Shown one piece after another: positions 7,401 through 16,180 of a stretch of DNA of 27,825 bases. The notes under the pieces were generated by a model, which searched no databases, was not told the origin of the DNA, and saw only the letters and a list, made by a program, of their open reading frames with translations. The DNA is from Bacteroidales bacterium UBA2714 (GTDB lineage Bacteria; Bacteroidota; Bacteroidia; Bacteroidales; P3), in the NCBI GenBank assembly GCA_002354035.1, contig DEKU01000002.1, positions 1-27,825 of the forward strand. Reading direction: 5' to 3'. The translations under genes and the position numbers were made by a program. How positions within the stretch are numbered: the first letter of the stretch is position 1; each line of letters starts with the position of its first letter.

Positions 7401-8858
7401 ATGAACCGTCTTATGCTGATAGTGGGAATGGCCTTGATGCTGTGTGGCAGTGTGGCCGTAGCCCAGACCAATATTACAATCCACGGCGAGGTGGTGAACG
7501 GCGCCGGGAAGGATGTGTACCTGTACCGTTACACGGATATGCTGACCCTGACGGAGGAGGAGGTGGACCACACGGTGATTGGCGACAACCGCACTTTCAG
7601 GCTGGATGCGTATGCCAACTACCCCACGATGATGATGTTGCAGATTGAGAACTACAGCCAGTCGTTTTTTGTGGAGCCTGGCAGGAACTATGAGGTGTAT
7701 GTGCCGCGGTTTGACTGGGATTTGAACGAGAAGCGGAATATCTATCTGGCGCCGGAAGTGCTGCCGCTGGAGTTTGTGAACATGCCTGAAGGAGAGCTGA
7801 ACGGGTTGATTTCAGATTTTGAGCGGGTGGTGGCACAGTATATCGACGACCACCGCATGTTTTTCGACAGCCGTTTCCGTCCACAGAAACGTTATTTCGA
7901 CAGTCTGGAGGCGGTGGTTGCCACGCAGTGTCCCGACACGAAGAATGAGTTTTTCAACCGCTACAAGCGCTACCAGCTGGCCAGCATGAAGTATAGCATG
8001 CATTTCGACACGCGCCGGGGAATGGTGAACCGCTATGTGAAGAACCAGCCTGTGTTGTATTACGACGATAATTATATGTCGTTCTTTGCCACACTGTTTG
8101 CCCATTCGGTGTCGAAAGGCACGAAGAAGTTGCCGGCATGGTTGCTGGGCAATTGGGTGAACAAGCTGGATGTGAAGGTGTTTCTTGATTCGTTGGGAAC
8201 GGACACTCTGTTGCGCAATGAGCGCGTGAGGGAACTGGTGGGGTTGCAGGCCTTGCAGGAGGCTTACTATATGCCCCGCTACTATGAGGCCGACAAGGTG
8301 GTGAGGATGATTGAGTTGGTGGGGGCAGGAAGTAAGTTCCCAGAACACAAGGTGTTGGCCGATAGGCTGGTGAAGAGCTTCAGGCAGAAGGAGGAGGGCG
8401 CGGAGGTGCCTGTGTTTGAATTGCCTGATGTGGAGAAGCGGATGGTGTCGCTGGAGGGGATGAAGGGCAAGTGGGTGTACCTCTCGTTTGTGCGAGTGGG
8501 GGACCCGAACAGTTTGCGGGAGATGGAGACGCTGGCCCACTTCAAGGACAGTATCTATGCCAAAAGCAAGAATGTGGAGTTTGTGACGATTTGTTGTGAC
8601 CGGGAGTTCCAGAAGATGTACCATTTGCTGAAAAACACCAGAAAAGGGCAGCGCTACAACTGGACATGGCTGCATTTCAATGGCAACTATAAGTTGCTGG
8701 AGCGATATGGGGTGGTGTCGTATCCGTGGTTTATCTTGATCAACCCTGAGGGTGAATTGCAGTATTCGGTCACCCCGTCGCCCGCCAGCGGTTTTCTGCT
8801 CCATGCCCCATGGCAGCCCAAGCCTCTGCAGGAGGAGAAGCCTTTCTTTTTGCGGTAG
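7401..8858 (+). CDS. Exported thioredoxin-fold (TlpA/redoxin-like) protein lacking the CXXC active site
   Basis: A 485-residue exported protein with a signal peptide (residues 1-22, ending SVAVAQ). Residues of about 25-110 look like the N-terminal beta domain (often DUF4369-like) that precedes TlpA domains in Bacteroidetes. A helical middle region spans about 120-325, and a thioredoxin fold runs from VPVFELPDVEKRMVSL to the end. The fold is recognisable: LSFVRVGDPNSLREM aligns with the usual FWATWCGPCLREM, and YPWFILINPEGEL (Pro442) is the cis-proline strand. The catalytic CGPC is replaced by DPNS (368-371), so it cannot do dithiol exchange. A binding, scaffold or chaperone role is more likely. 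It stands alone between two gene-free stretches. Confidence 0.8.
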   Translation: MNRLMLIVGMALMLCGSVAVAQTNITIHGEVVNGAGKDVYLYRYTDMLTLTEEEVDHTVIGDNRTFRLDAYANYPTMMMLQIENYSQSFFVEPGRNYEVYVPRFDWDLNEKRNIYLAPEVLPLEFVNMPEGELNGLISDFERVVAQYIDDHRMFFDSRFRPQKRYFDSLEAVVATQCPDTKNEFFNRYKRYQLASMKYSMHFDTRRGMVNRYVKNQPVLYYDDNYMSFFATLFAHSVSKGTKKLPAWLLGNWVNKLDVKVFLDSLGTDTLLRNERVRELVGLQALQEAYYMPRYYEADKVVRMIELVGAGSKFPEHKVLADRLVKSFRQKEEGAEVPVFELPDVEKRMVSLEGMKGKWVYLSFVRVGDPNSLREMETLAHFKDSIYAKSKNVEFVTICCDREFQKMYHLLKNTRKGQRYNWTWLHFNGNYKLLERYGVVSYPWFILINPEGELQYSVTPSPASGFLLHAPWQPKPLQEEKPFFLR

Positions 8859-8997
8859 TGCCGGGCTGAGGGCGAGGTGGTTGAGTTCCGGTTCGGGAAT
8901 TGTGTAAAAGTCAGTGCGTAAGGCCTGATTGAGAGCATTAACACTGCCTTGTTGAAAAAAGGCGGACAGGGGAGACGCGTAGATAATTTATAATTAG

Positions 8998-9005
8998 TAT
9001 CTTTA
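8998..9005 (+). promoter_or_regulatory. Possible -7 box (TATCTTTA) for the TPR operon
   Basis: TATCTTTA differs by one base from TAnnTTTG and lies 27 bp upstream of the ATG at 9033, in an AT-rich stretch. No -33 TTTG was found at the expected distance, so this is only a candidate. Confidence 0.3.
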
Positions 9006-9032
9006 CTTTTTGAAATAAGTAATCCTATTTGT

Positions 9033-12000
9033 ATGCAACGTATTAAAGCATTGTTAGTTATTGTTGCCGTGGCATTGGCTGTGCAGCCAGTTTTTGCCCA
9101 AAAATCGTCGTCGGACGAGGCGGTGCGCCGTCTATACAGGCAGGCGGTGGATTTGTACCAGAAGGAAAAATTTGCCTCGGCGCAGAATTTGTTTGACAAG
9201 TTGACGGCCGATGCGTCGGGAGTGGATGCCGAGATGGCCAGCGAGGCCATGTTTTTCGGGGCTGTGTGTGCCGAGAAACTGGGCAACCGCGATGCCGACT
9301 TCAGGCTGACAGAGTTTCTGCGACTCTATCCACAGAACAAGCATACGGTGATGGCCAACTTTTATTTGGGCAATTACCATTACGCCGCTGGCGACTATGC
9401 CAAGGCATTGAAGTATTACAAGAAGGTGCCGGCCCGCGAGGTGGAGTATGGCCACCGCAGCGAGTATAATTTCAAGGTGGGCTACTGCCATTTTGTCGAC
9501 GAGGACTATGCCGAAGCAAAGAAGTTCTTTGCGCAGGATATTAACGGCCGCACCAAGTATACCAACGCCTCGCTGTATTATTATGCCCACCTGCAGTATA
9601 TGGAGGGTAAGTACGACTTGGCACTCCGCAACTTCGAGAAGCTGCAGTCGGACAATAAGTTTGCCAAAATTGTGCCTTCGTATGTGGCTCGCATCTATTA
9701 CTATCTGGGCAAGAACGACGAGCTGTTGCAGATGGCGCCCACGCTGTTGCTGGAGGATGATGTGTTCAAGAAGAACGAGATCCGCCAGATGGTGGCCGAG
9801 GTTTATTTCAACCGCGGCGAGTATAAGAACGCGCTGGACTATTACAAGGCCGCCATGCGCAACCGCGACCCGCAGGAGACGGCCGCCGTGCCGGACGTGG
9901 CACCCGCCACGGGCAAAGGCAAGAAAGGGCAGGCCCCGGCGGTGTGCAGCCCGCAGGACAGCTACTACCAGATTGGCTATTGCCATTATATGCTCAACGA
10001 GTATGATTCGGCCCAGTTCTATCTGTCGAAAAAGACGGCGTGCGACGACAGTGTGGCTCAGAGCGCCCTGTATGTGTTGGGCGATGTGGACATCAAGCTG
10101 GGTCGCAAAAACGAGGCGCGGAGCATGTTCCTCCAGGCTTCGAAGATGGACTATGACCCCAAGATAAAGGAGGACGCCTTGTTCAATTATGCCAAGCTGT
10201 CGTATGAGCTGAACGCCAACCCCTACAACGAGTCTATCCGCTCGTTCGAGGACTATCTGACCCAATATCCCAAAAGCACGCACAAGGCTGAGGTGCAGGA
10301 GATTCTGAGCTCGCTGTATTTCTCGACGCGAAACTATAAGGACGCCCTCACGCTGATAGAGAAAATACCCGACCGTAGCCCCCTGATGAATCAGGCCTAT
10401 CAGCGCATCGTCATCAATCGTGGCATTGAGGTGTTCAACACCGGCAATATGAAAACGGCCGCCACCTATTTCCAGAAAGCAGCCAAAATCAATGCCCTGC
10501 CCAAGTATACCACCGATGCCTATTACCTCTATGCCGAGGCGCGCTACAGACTGGGCGACTACGACGCAGCCGGCAAGACACTCGACCGCTTCATGCTGAG
10601 TACCCACGCCACCTCGTCACCCTATTATAAACAGGCTCTCTACACCCATGGTTACCTCTGCATGAAGAGGAACAACATTGCCGATGCCTCCGACGATTTC
10701 AAGATGTTTCTCCGTCTGGCCGACAAGGGTATCGACCCCCATCAGATAAATGATGTCAACAACCGTCTGGGCGACTGCTTCTATCTGGAGAGCAAGTATG
10801 CCGACGCCATAAAATATTACGACCGAGTGATTGATGCCGGGGACGCCGATGCCGACTATGCCACCTATCAGAAAGCCCTGTCGTATGGCGCGATGGGCAA
10901 GTATAACGACAAGATGACCTACTTGAACCAGATTTTCGAACGGTTCAACCAGTCGCCTCTGGCAGCCAAGTCGCTTTTCGAAATTGGCAACACTTATCTT
11001 GTGTGCGACAATAACCCGATGGCATTGCTCTATTTCAACAACTTCCGCACCCGCTATCCCCAAAACAGCCTCGTCAAGACGGCCTTGCTGAACATGGGTC
11101 TGATATACTATAACACCGACCGCAATAATGAGGCCCTCGAAGTGTTCGACGAGCTGCTGACCAACTACGCCGGCACCGACGAGGCCCGCGATGCCCTGAG
11201 CACGGTGAAAAACATCTATGTCAGCCAGAACCGCGTGGACGAATACTTCAGCTATGTGAAACGCACCACCAAGACCAATGTGTCGACAGTGGAACAGGAC
11301 AGCACCCTGTATATGAGCGCGGAGAATCTTTACATGAACGGCGACTGCGAGAGTTCGGTGAAGAGCTTTGAGAACTATCTGAACAAGTTCCCCGAAGGAC
11401 TGTTCCATCTACAGGCCCACTACTACGCAGCCGACTGCCTGTTCCGCAGCGGGCAGAACGAGCAGGCCTTGCCCCATTTTGAGGCCGTGGCCGCCGCTCC
11501 CGTCAACAGCTTCACCGAACGCGCCCTTCACAATGCCGCCAATATAGCCTACAACCTGAACAACTTCACCAAAGCCCTCGACCTCTACTGGCAGCTGGTG
11601 TCGGTTGCCGAGAGCGACAACAACCGCATAGCGGGCAGGGTAGGGTATATGCGCAGTTGGGTACACTTGGCTCAGCGTGACAGCATCGTATCGGCTGCCC
11701 GTCAGTTGCTGGCCGAGCCCAAGATAACCGATGCTTTGAGAGACGAAGCCCTCATCAGCATGGCCCGCAGCTATTACGAGACACCCGCCACCTATAGGCA
11801 GGCCGACAGCATCTATGCCCTTCTGTCCACCTCCACCAACGGCGACTACAGCGGCGAGGCCTCCTACCGCCAGGCCGAGATGCGCTACCTGCAGGCCGAC
11901 TACGACGGCGCCGAGCGCGTGATAGAGTCCATCACCGCCGCTCCCGTCAGCGACTACTGGCTGGCCAAGAGCTTCATCCTTTGGGCCGACATCTTCCATG

Positions 12001-12191
12001 CCCGCGGCAACAACCTCCAGGCCAAACAGACCCTGCAAAGCATTATCGACAACTACGACGGTGATGACCTCGTGCAGCTGGCCCTCCAGAAACGCAACGC
12101 CATACTCGAAGAAGAGAAGCCCCAGCAAGAACCCGAGGAAGAAGAGATAATCATCGAACTGGAAAAAGAACCCGAAACAGATAATCAATAG
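9033..12191 (+). CDS. Large exported tetratricopeptide-repeat (TPR) protein
   Basis: A 1052-residue protein with a signal peptide (1-22, ending PVFAQ) followed by TPR-like helix pairs almost to the end. Examples are LYRQAVDLYQKEKFASAQNL, YHYAAGDYAKALKYYKKV and ALLNMGLIYYNTDRNNEALE. Such solenoids bind other proteins; a periplasmic or outer-membrane-associated scaffold is likely. Two segments break the pattern. A short basic, Gly/Ala/Pro-rich loop (about 285-310, containing GKGKKGQAPA) interrupts one repeat. A strongly acidic tail (about 1028-1052, EEEEIIIELEKEPE) follows the last repeat. The stop is 2 bp before the start of the outer-membrane-protein gene, so the two are translationally linked and the products probably act together. 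The exact function is not recognised. Confidence 0.85.
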   Translation: MQRIKALLVIVAVALAVQPVFAQKSSSDEAVRRLYRQAVDLYQKEKFASAQNLFDKLTADASGVDAEMASEAMFFGAVCAEKLGNRDADFRLTEFLRLYPQNKHTVMANFYLGNYHYAAGDYAKALKYYKKVPAREVEYGHRSEYNFKVGYCHFVDEDYAEAKKFFAQDINGRTKYTNASLYYYAHLQYMEGKYDLALRNFEKLQSDNKFAKIVPSYVARIYYYLGKNDELLQMAPTLLLEDDVFKKNEIRQMVAEVYFNRGEYKNALDYYKAAMRNRDPQETAAVPDVAPATGKGKKGQAPAVCSPQDSYYQIGYCHYMLNEYDSAQFYLSKKTACDDSVAQSALYVLGDVDIKLGRKNEARSMFLQASKMDYDPKIKEDALFNYAKLSYELNANPYNESIRSFEDYLTQYPKSTHKAEVQEILSSLYFSTRNYKDALTLIEKIPDRSPLMNQAYQRIVINRGIEVFNTGNMKTAATYFQKAAKINALPKYTTDAYYLYAEARYRLGDYDAAGKTLDRFMLSTHATSSPYYKQALYTHGYLCMKRNNIADASDDFKMFLRLADKGIDPHQINDVNNRLGDCFYLESKYADAIKYYDRVIDAGDADADYATYQKALSYGAMGKYNDKMTYLNQIFERFNQSPLAAKSLFEIGNTYLVCDNNPMALLYFNNFRTRYPQNSLVKTALLNMGLIYYNTDRNNEALEVFDELLTNYAGTDEARDALSTVKNIYVSQNRVDEYFSYVKRTTKTNVSTVEQDSTLYMSAENLYMNGDCESSVKSFENYLNKFPEGLFHLQAHYYAADCLFRSGQNEQALPHFEAVAAAPVNSFTERALHNAANIAYNLNNFTKALDLYWQLVSVAESDNNRIAGRVGYMRSWVHLAQRDSIVSAARQLLAEPKITDALRDEALISMARSYYETPATYRQADSIYALLSTSTNGDYSGEASYRQAEMRYLQADYDGAERVIESITAAPVSDYWLAKSFILWADIFHARGNNLQAKQTLQSIIDNYDGDDLVQLALQKRNAILEEEKPQQEPEEEEIIIELEKEPETDNQ

Positions 12192-12193
12192 CC

Positions 12194-14047
12194 ATGAAAG
12201 CAAACAGCATATCCGCACTATTATGTGTCGTCGGCCTGCTGGCCGTCGCGCCCATGTGCCATGCACAATCCGACAGCAACGTCTACAACGAGCGGGTGGT
12301 GGTCACCAGCCGCTACAAACCCGTCGTAGAGGAGAGCCAGAAAGTGAATGTGGCACCCGTCATTACAGACACCGTGGCCACCATGCCCAAGAACCTCACC
12401 TACGACATCACCACCCGCCGCCTCACATCGCTCTACCAGCCGTCGCGCATCAAAGCAGCCCGAATCATCGGCGAACCCGCCACCCGCCTCTACAACAACT
12501 ACCTCCGGCTGGGCATGGGCAACTATTGGTCGCCCTTGGCAGAGTTCTACTACAACTCTTTGCGCAGCCACGACCGCTCCTTTGGCGTCCGCGCCACCCA
12601 CCGCTCGTCGTGGGGTACCATAGGCCACGCTGTGGATACCATCTTTTCGCCCGACCACTATGGCCAGGCCCCGTTCTCCTATACCGACATAACTGCCTTT
12701 GGCAAGATTATCACCTCCAAGCACTTGCAGCTGAGTGCCGATGTAGGATATCAGAATGATTTCTCCCGCTACTATGGTTTTTCCGACAGCACACTGCATG
12801 CCGTCCTCGCCCTGCCGCGCGACAGTATTGCCCGTTCGCAATACCGCATAGCCTACAACACCGCCACCGTCAATCTGGGTGTAAAGACCCTCAACACAGA
12901 CGTCAACGCCTTGGGCTACGAGGCCAACGTGCGCGCCACCGACCTTTTTGCCACCTACGGGCAAAACGAGTTCAACATCAATGTGGACGGAAATATCCAC
13001 TACGGCTTCACCATAGCCCAAAAGCATAAAGCCGTGGCCTACCTCCACCTCACCTACGACGGGTATGCCAACAGTTTCAACCCCACCGCACTTCCCCTCG
13101 GCTACGACAGCACCCTGGCCGCAGGCCTGGCCGACACTGCCAACGGCCGCAGCGCATTGAGCGAGAGCAAATACCGTCGCCTGTACAACGTCAACCCCTA
13201 TATCGACTTCATCTTCTCCGGCTTCCAAATCCATGCCGGAGCCGTGGTGGCCCTCGACGGCTACAACATCCCCGAAATCGAGCCCCGAATCTATCCCGAC
13301 GCAGTGGTCAGCAAGTCCTTCTTCAACGACTTGATCAACGTGTCGCTCGCCGCCCGGGGCAACATCGAAGCCCAGAGTTGGAACAGACTGCGCCTGGTCA
13401 ACCCCTACATCGACCCCAACAGCCCCGTCCGTGCCACCAGCCACTACGACTTTGGTGCCAACGTGCGTCTCAACCTCAGCAAAAAGATTGATTTCAACCT
13501 CCATGGCACCTACAGCTATCTGAACGACGACCTCTCCTTCATGCTCAATGAGCAGTACACCCTGCACAATGTGTCCACCCCCGTCTACGACAGCCTCACC
13601 CGCATCAAAGTGGGCGGAAGCTTTGTCTTCATCAACGACGAGATGCTCCGCCTTGAGCTCAAGGGAAACTACTACCTATATAAAAACAAGAAGACCAAAC
13701 GTGTGGGCGACGATATAGTCGAGCTGCCGCTCTACTACCGGCCCGACTTCGATGCCGCCCTGGCCGCCACCATCAACTACAACGACAAAATCATGGGACG
13801 TCTGGAATTCCAGATGCTCGGCAAGATGCCCTACGCCACCGTCACCGATGCCACCGGCGCCGACAGCACCCTCACCCTCCCCATGCGCTTCGGCCTCAAC
13901 CTCGAAGTGGAATACCGCTACAACAAAGCCCTCAGCTTCTTCTTCAAGTTCGACAACATCCTCCTGCAACGCTACTTCTATTGGCAGAACTACCCCTCAT
14001 ACAAAGGCCTTGTGATGGCGGGCGTCACCTACACCATCCCCAAGTAA
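12194..14047 (+). CDS. Outer-membrane beta-barrel protein (TonB-receptor-like, no plug)
   Basis: A 617-residue protein with a signal peptide (1-25, ending MCHAQ). A short linker follows (NERVVVTSRYKPVVEES), and from about residue 90 on there are alternating aromatic and polar beta strands (LYNNYLRLGMGNYWSPLAEF). Related Bacteroidetes proteins are usually annotated as TonB-dependent receptors, from memory of such annotations. However, I see no plug domain, so it may be a barrel of another kind. The start codon follows the stop of the TPR gene by 2 bp; a TPR protein plus this barrel reads as one functional unit at the outer membrane. folC follows after 65 bp. The C-terminus (YTIPK) lacks the usual final aromatic residue. 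Confidence 0.75.
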   Translation: MKANSISALLCVVGLLAVAPMCHAQSDSNVYNERVVVTSRYKPVVEESQKVNVAPVITDTVATMPKNLTYDITTRRLTSLYQPSRIKAARIIGEPATRLYNNYLRLGMGNYWSPLAEFYYNSLRSHDRSFGVRATHRSSWGTIGHAVDTIFSPDHYGQAPFSYTDITAFGKIITSKHLQLSADVGYQNDFSRYYGFSDSTLHAVLALPRDSIARSQYRIAYNTATVNLGVKTLNTDVNALGYEANVRATDLFATYGQNEFNINVDGNIHYGFTIAQKHKAVAYLHLTYDGYANSFNPTALPLGYDSTLAAGLADTANGRSALSESKYRRLYNVNPYIDFIFSGFQIHAGAVVALDGYNIPEIEPRIYPDAVVSKSFFNDLINVSLAARGNIEAQSWNRLRLVNPYIDPNSPVRATSHYDFGANVRLNLSKKIDFNLHGTYSYLNDDLSFMLNEQYTLHNVSTPVYDSLTRIKVGGSFVFINDEMLRLELKGNYYLYKNKKTKRVGDDIVELPLYYRPDFDAALAATINYNDKIMGRLEFQMLGKMPYATVTDATGADSTLTLPMRFGLNLEVEYRYNKALSFFFKFDNILLQRYFYWQNYPSYKGLVMAGVTYTIPK

Positions 14048-14112
14048 CAACCCCTCCAAACCTCCCCAGCTCCAGCCACATCCACCCATCCACACCCCAA
14101 AACAGCGCAACA

Positions 14113-15468
14113 ATGACCTACCAGGACACATTAGACTATCTTTACAACAGCCTCCCGATGTACCACCGTGTTGGAGCGGCGGCCTATAAAGCCGACATCG
14201 CCAACACCGTCAGCCTCATGGATCACCTCGACCACCCCGAGCGCAAGTTCCGCTCCATCCATGTGGCGGGCACCAACGGCAAAGGTTCCGTCTCCCACCT
14301 TCTGGCCTCCATCCTCATGCAAGCGGGCTACCGCGTGGGGCTCTACACCTCGCCCCATCTGGTCGACTTCCGCGAGCGCATCCGCATCAATGGCGCCATG
14401 ATACCCCCCGAGCGGGTCACCGCCTTTGTCCAGCAACACAAAGAATACATGCAGTCGCTGGGCCTCAGCTTTTTCGAAATGACCGTAGGGTTGGCCTTCG
14501 ACTACTTTTCCGCCCAAAAGGTCGACATCGCCGTTGTCGAAGTGGGCATGGGCGGACGTCTGGACAGCACCAACGTCATCACCCCGCTCATCAGCGTCAT
14601 CACCAACATCGGCTTTGACCACACCCAGTTTCTGGGCCACACCCTCGCTGCCATCGCGGGCGAGAAAGCCGGCATCATAAAGCAAGGCATCCCCGTGGTC
14701 ATCGGGCAGACACACCCCGAAACCAGCCCCGTCTTCCGCCAGAAAGCCGAGACCATGGGCGCGCCCATCTATTTCGCCGACCAGCACTACCGCATCGAAC
14801 CCCTCCCCACTGCCCATTCGGCGTCCACACTGGAAGATAACGATTACCTCAACCTCCGTTTCAAGGTGCGCGCGCTCGACTCCCAAGCCACTCCCTACCC
14901 CTCAACCTACACCTCGCCCCTCAGCGGCAGCTACCAGCTCCACAACCTCGCCACCCTCTTCCAGGTGCTTCAGCTCCTGCCCCAAGTGGGGTTCGGCGTG
15001 TCGGAGACTGACATAGCCAACGGCATAGCCCGTGTGGTGGCCGACACCGGACTCCATGGCCGCTGGGAGCGGTTGGACAGCAAACCCCTCACCATCTGCG
15101 AGACCGCCCACAACGCCGACGGTGTCGAAGCCATGCTGGCCAAGCTCGACCAAATTCCCTACCGCCGTCTGCACCTCATCTACGGCTGTGTGAACGACAA
15201 AGATTATATGCACATCCTCCGCATGATCCCCACCGCCGCCACCACCTTCTACTACACCCAGCCCTCTGTGCCCCGGGGGCTGCCTGTCCAGCAGTTGGCA
15301 GAGGCTGCCGCCTCTTGCGACATGGCAGGCGAGGCCTTCCCCACTGTGGCCGACGCCATCCGTGCCGCGCGTGCCGCCGCCCAACCTGACCACGACCTCG
15401 TCCTTGTCACTGGCAGCATCTTCCTCGTGGCCGACGCCGTGGAGTACTATTCCCACCTCCAACCTTGA
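14113..15468 (+). CDS. folC: Bifunctional folylpolyglutamate synthase/dihydrofolate synthase
   Basis: A 451-residue cytoplasmic enzyme that adds glutamate to dihydropteroate and folates, using ATP. The P-loop GTNGKGS is at residues 53-59, followed by YTSPHLVDFRERI (the family's omega-loop region). VVEVGMGGRLDSTN and ITNIGFDHTQFLG line the active site, and GEKAGIIK carries the lysine that is usually carbamylated. HGRWERL opens the C-terminal domain. The C-terminal nucleotide motif, normally DGAHN or DTGHN, reads ETAHN (330-334). The open frame extends upstream into the preceding gene, but the ATG at 14113 gives the normal N-terminus and avoids overlap. It is probably the last gene of the block starting at 9033. 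Confidence 0.93.
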   Translation: MTYQDTLDYLYNSLPMYHRVGAAAYKADIANTVSLMDHLDHPERKFRSIHVAGTNGKGSVSHLLASILMQAGYRVGLYTSPHLVDFRERIRINGAMIPPERVTAFVQQHKEYMQSLGLSFFEMTVGLAFDYFSAQKVDIAVVEVGMGGRLDSTNVITPLISVITNIGFDHTQFLGHTLAAIAGEKAGIIKQGIPVVIGQTHPETSPVFRQKAETMGAPIYFADQHYRIEPLPTAHSASTLEDNDYLNLRFKVRALDSQATPYPSTYTSPLSGSYQLHNLATLFQVLQLLPQVGFGVSETDIANGIARVVADTGLHGRWERLDSKPLTICETAHNADGVEAMLAKLDQIPYRRLHLIYGCVNDKDYMHILRMIPTAATTFYYTQPSVPRGLPVQQLAEAAASCDMAGEAFPTVADAIRAARAAAQPDHDLVLVTGSIFLVADAVEYYSHLQP

Positions 15469-15502
15469 CACAAGCGGCCTCACCGTTTTTCCTCTATATT
15501 AT

Positions 15503-15524
15503 TTCTGTTTATATTCTGTTTATA
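15503..15524. repeat. Exact 11-bp tandem repeat after folC
   Basis: TTCTGTTTATA occurs twice back to back (15503-15513 and 15514-15524). It ends one base before the palindrome at 15526-15558. Confidence 0.6.
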
Positions 15525-15525
15525 C

Positions 15526-15558
15526 TCTATTTTGTTTCTGGATAAGAGACAAAATAGA
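15526..15558. repeat. AT-rich 14-bp inverted repeat downstream of folC
   Basis: TCTATTTTGTTTCT (15526-15539) pairs with AGAGACAAAATAGA (15545-15558) around a 5-nt loop, with one G-U pair. No T-run follows, so it is not a standard terminator. It could stabilise the folC mRNA 3' end or bind a dimeric regulator. Confidence 0.55.
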
Positions 15559-15615
15559 ATCAAACTATAATAAACAAAGGATGCAATAACACATGTCAGA
15601 GCCCCCCTGACACGA

Positions 15616-15655
15616 AACAACCCCCAAGGCTGTGCAGTCTTGGGGGTTGTTTTTT
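15616..15655. terminator. Terminator between convergent folC and lipoprotein genes
   Basis: A perfect 13-bp stem pairs AACAACCCCCAAG (15616-15628) with CTTGGGGGTTGTT (15639-15651) around a 10-nt loop. TTTT follows on the plus strand; the minus-strand side has a shorter T tract. It lies about 25 bp from the stop of the minus-strand lipoprotein gene and about 150 bp after folC, and probably serves both. Confidence 0.8.
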
Positions 15656-15675
15656 GGCTGTGGGCTCTGGCGGAA

Positions 15676-16125
15676 TCAGTTGGCCTGCGTGGAGCCGAGG
15701 GCTTGCAGCAGCTGGATGATGGCTGTGGCTGTGCCCACGTTGTTCGACACCGTGGCCGCGTTGACGTTGAGACCCGTAAGGCTGTTCATGGTGTTGATGA
15801 TGCTGTCGACGTTGGCAGCGGTAATCAGGCCCGAGCCAGCGGAGACCATGCCTGCGGCAAAAGCTTTCTTATACTCGGCGTTCTCGCGGTTGGAGCGCAT
15901 GTTGGTGTAGCCCGTGGCCACCATGAGGGCAGCGGTGAGGTCGGTGGGGTTGCTCAGGCTGACGGTGCCTGTGTTGCGGTAGGAGTTGTAGAGGGTAATG
16001 ATGGCATTAGCGGTGTTGCGGCCAGCCGTCTTGGCGGCGCTGTCGACACTTGTGCTGCCCAGGCCGCTGCAGGACACGAAGGCTGTTGCCACAAGGCATA
16101 ATAAAATGATTCTTAATCTCTTCAT
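15676..16125 (-). CDS. Small lipoprotein of unknown function
   Basis: A 149-residue lipoprotein. The ATG at 16125 gives a clean lipoprotein signal, MKRLRIILLCLVATAFVSC, with the lipidated Cys at 19. An earlier in-frame start would add a polar Asn/Ser-rich stretch before the signal and is unlikely. The mature part is small, Ala/Asn/Ser/Thr-rich and probably helical, with segments such as NAIITLYNSYR, NPTDLTAALMVATGY and NVGTATAIIQLLQAL. I do not recognise the family. It is divergent from pruA, with the two promoters in one short spacer, and it ends at the terminator shared with folC. Confidence 0.7.
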   Translation of the reverse strand: MKRLRIILLCLVATAFVSCSGLGSTSVDSAAKTAGRNTANAIITLYNSYRNTGTVSLSNPTDLTAALMVATGYTNMRSNRENAEYKKAFAAGMVSAGSGLITAANVDSIINTMNSLTGLNVNAATVSNNVGTATAIIQLLQALGSTQAN

Positions 16126-16164
16126 GTTTGTATTTGTTGAGTTTGAACTGTTATTTTTACAATG

Positions 16165-16172
16165 CAAAGATA
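16165..16172 (-). promoter_or_regulatory. Bacteroidetes -7 box (TATCTTTG) of the small lipoprotein gene
   Basis: On the minus strand TATCTTTG matches TAnnTTTG exactly and lies 39 bp upstream of the ATG at 16125. No clear -33 TTTG is present at 19 bp. Confidence 0.55.
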
Positions 16173-16180
16173 CATTTTTT

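Noticed and set aside
9132..10607. 491-codon minus-strand frame opposite the TPR gene
   Set aside because: It is antisense to TPR repeats that are clearly coding; the hydrophobic look is the reverse complement of Tyr/Asp/Lys-rich helices.
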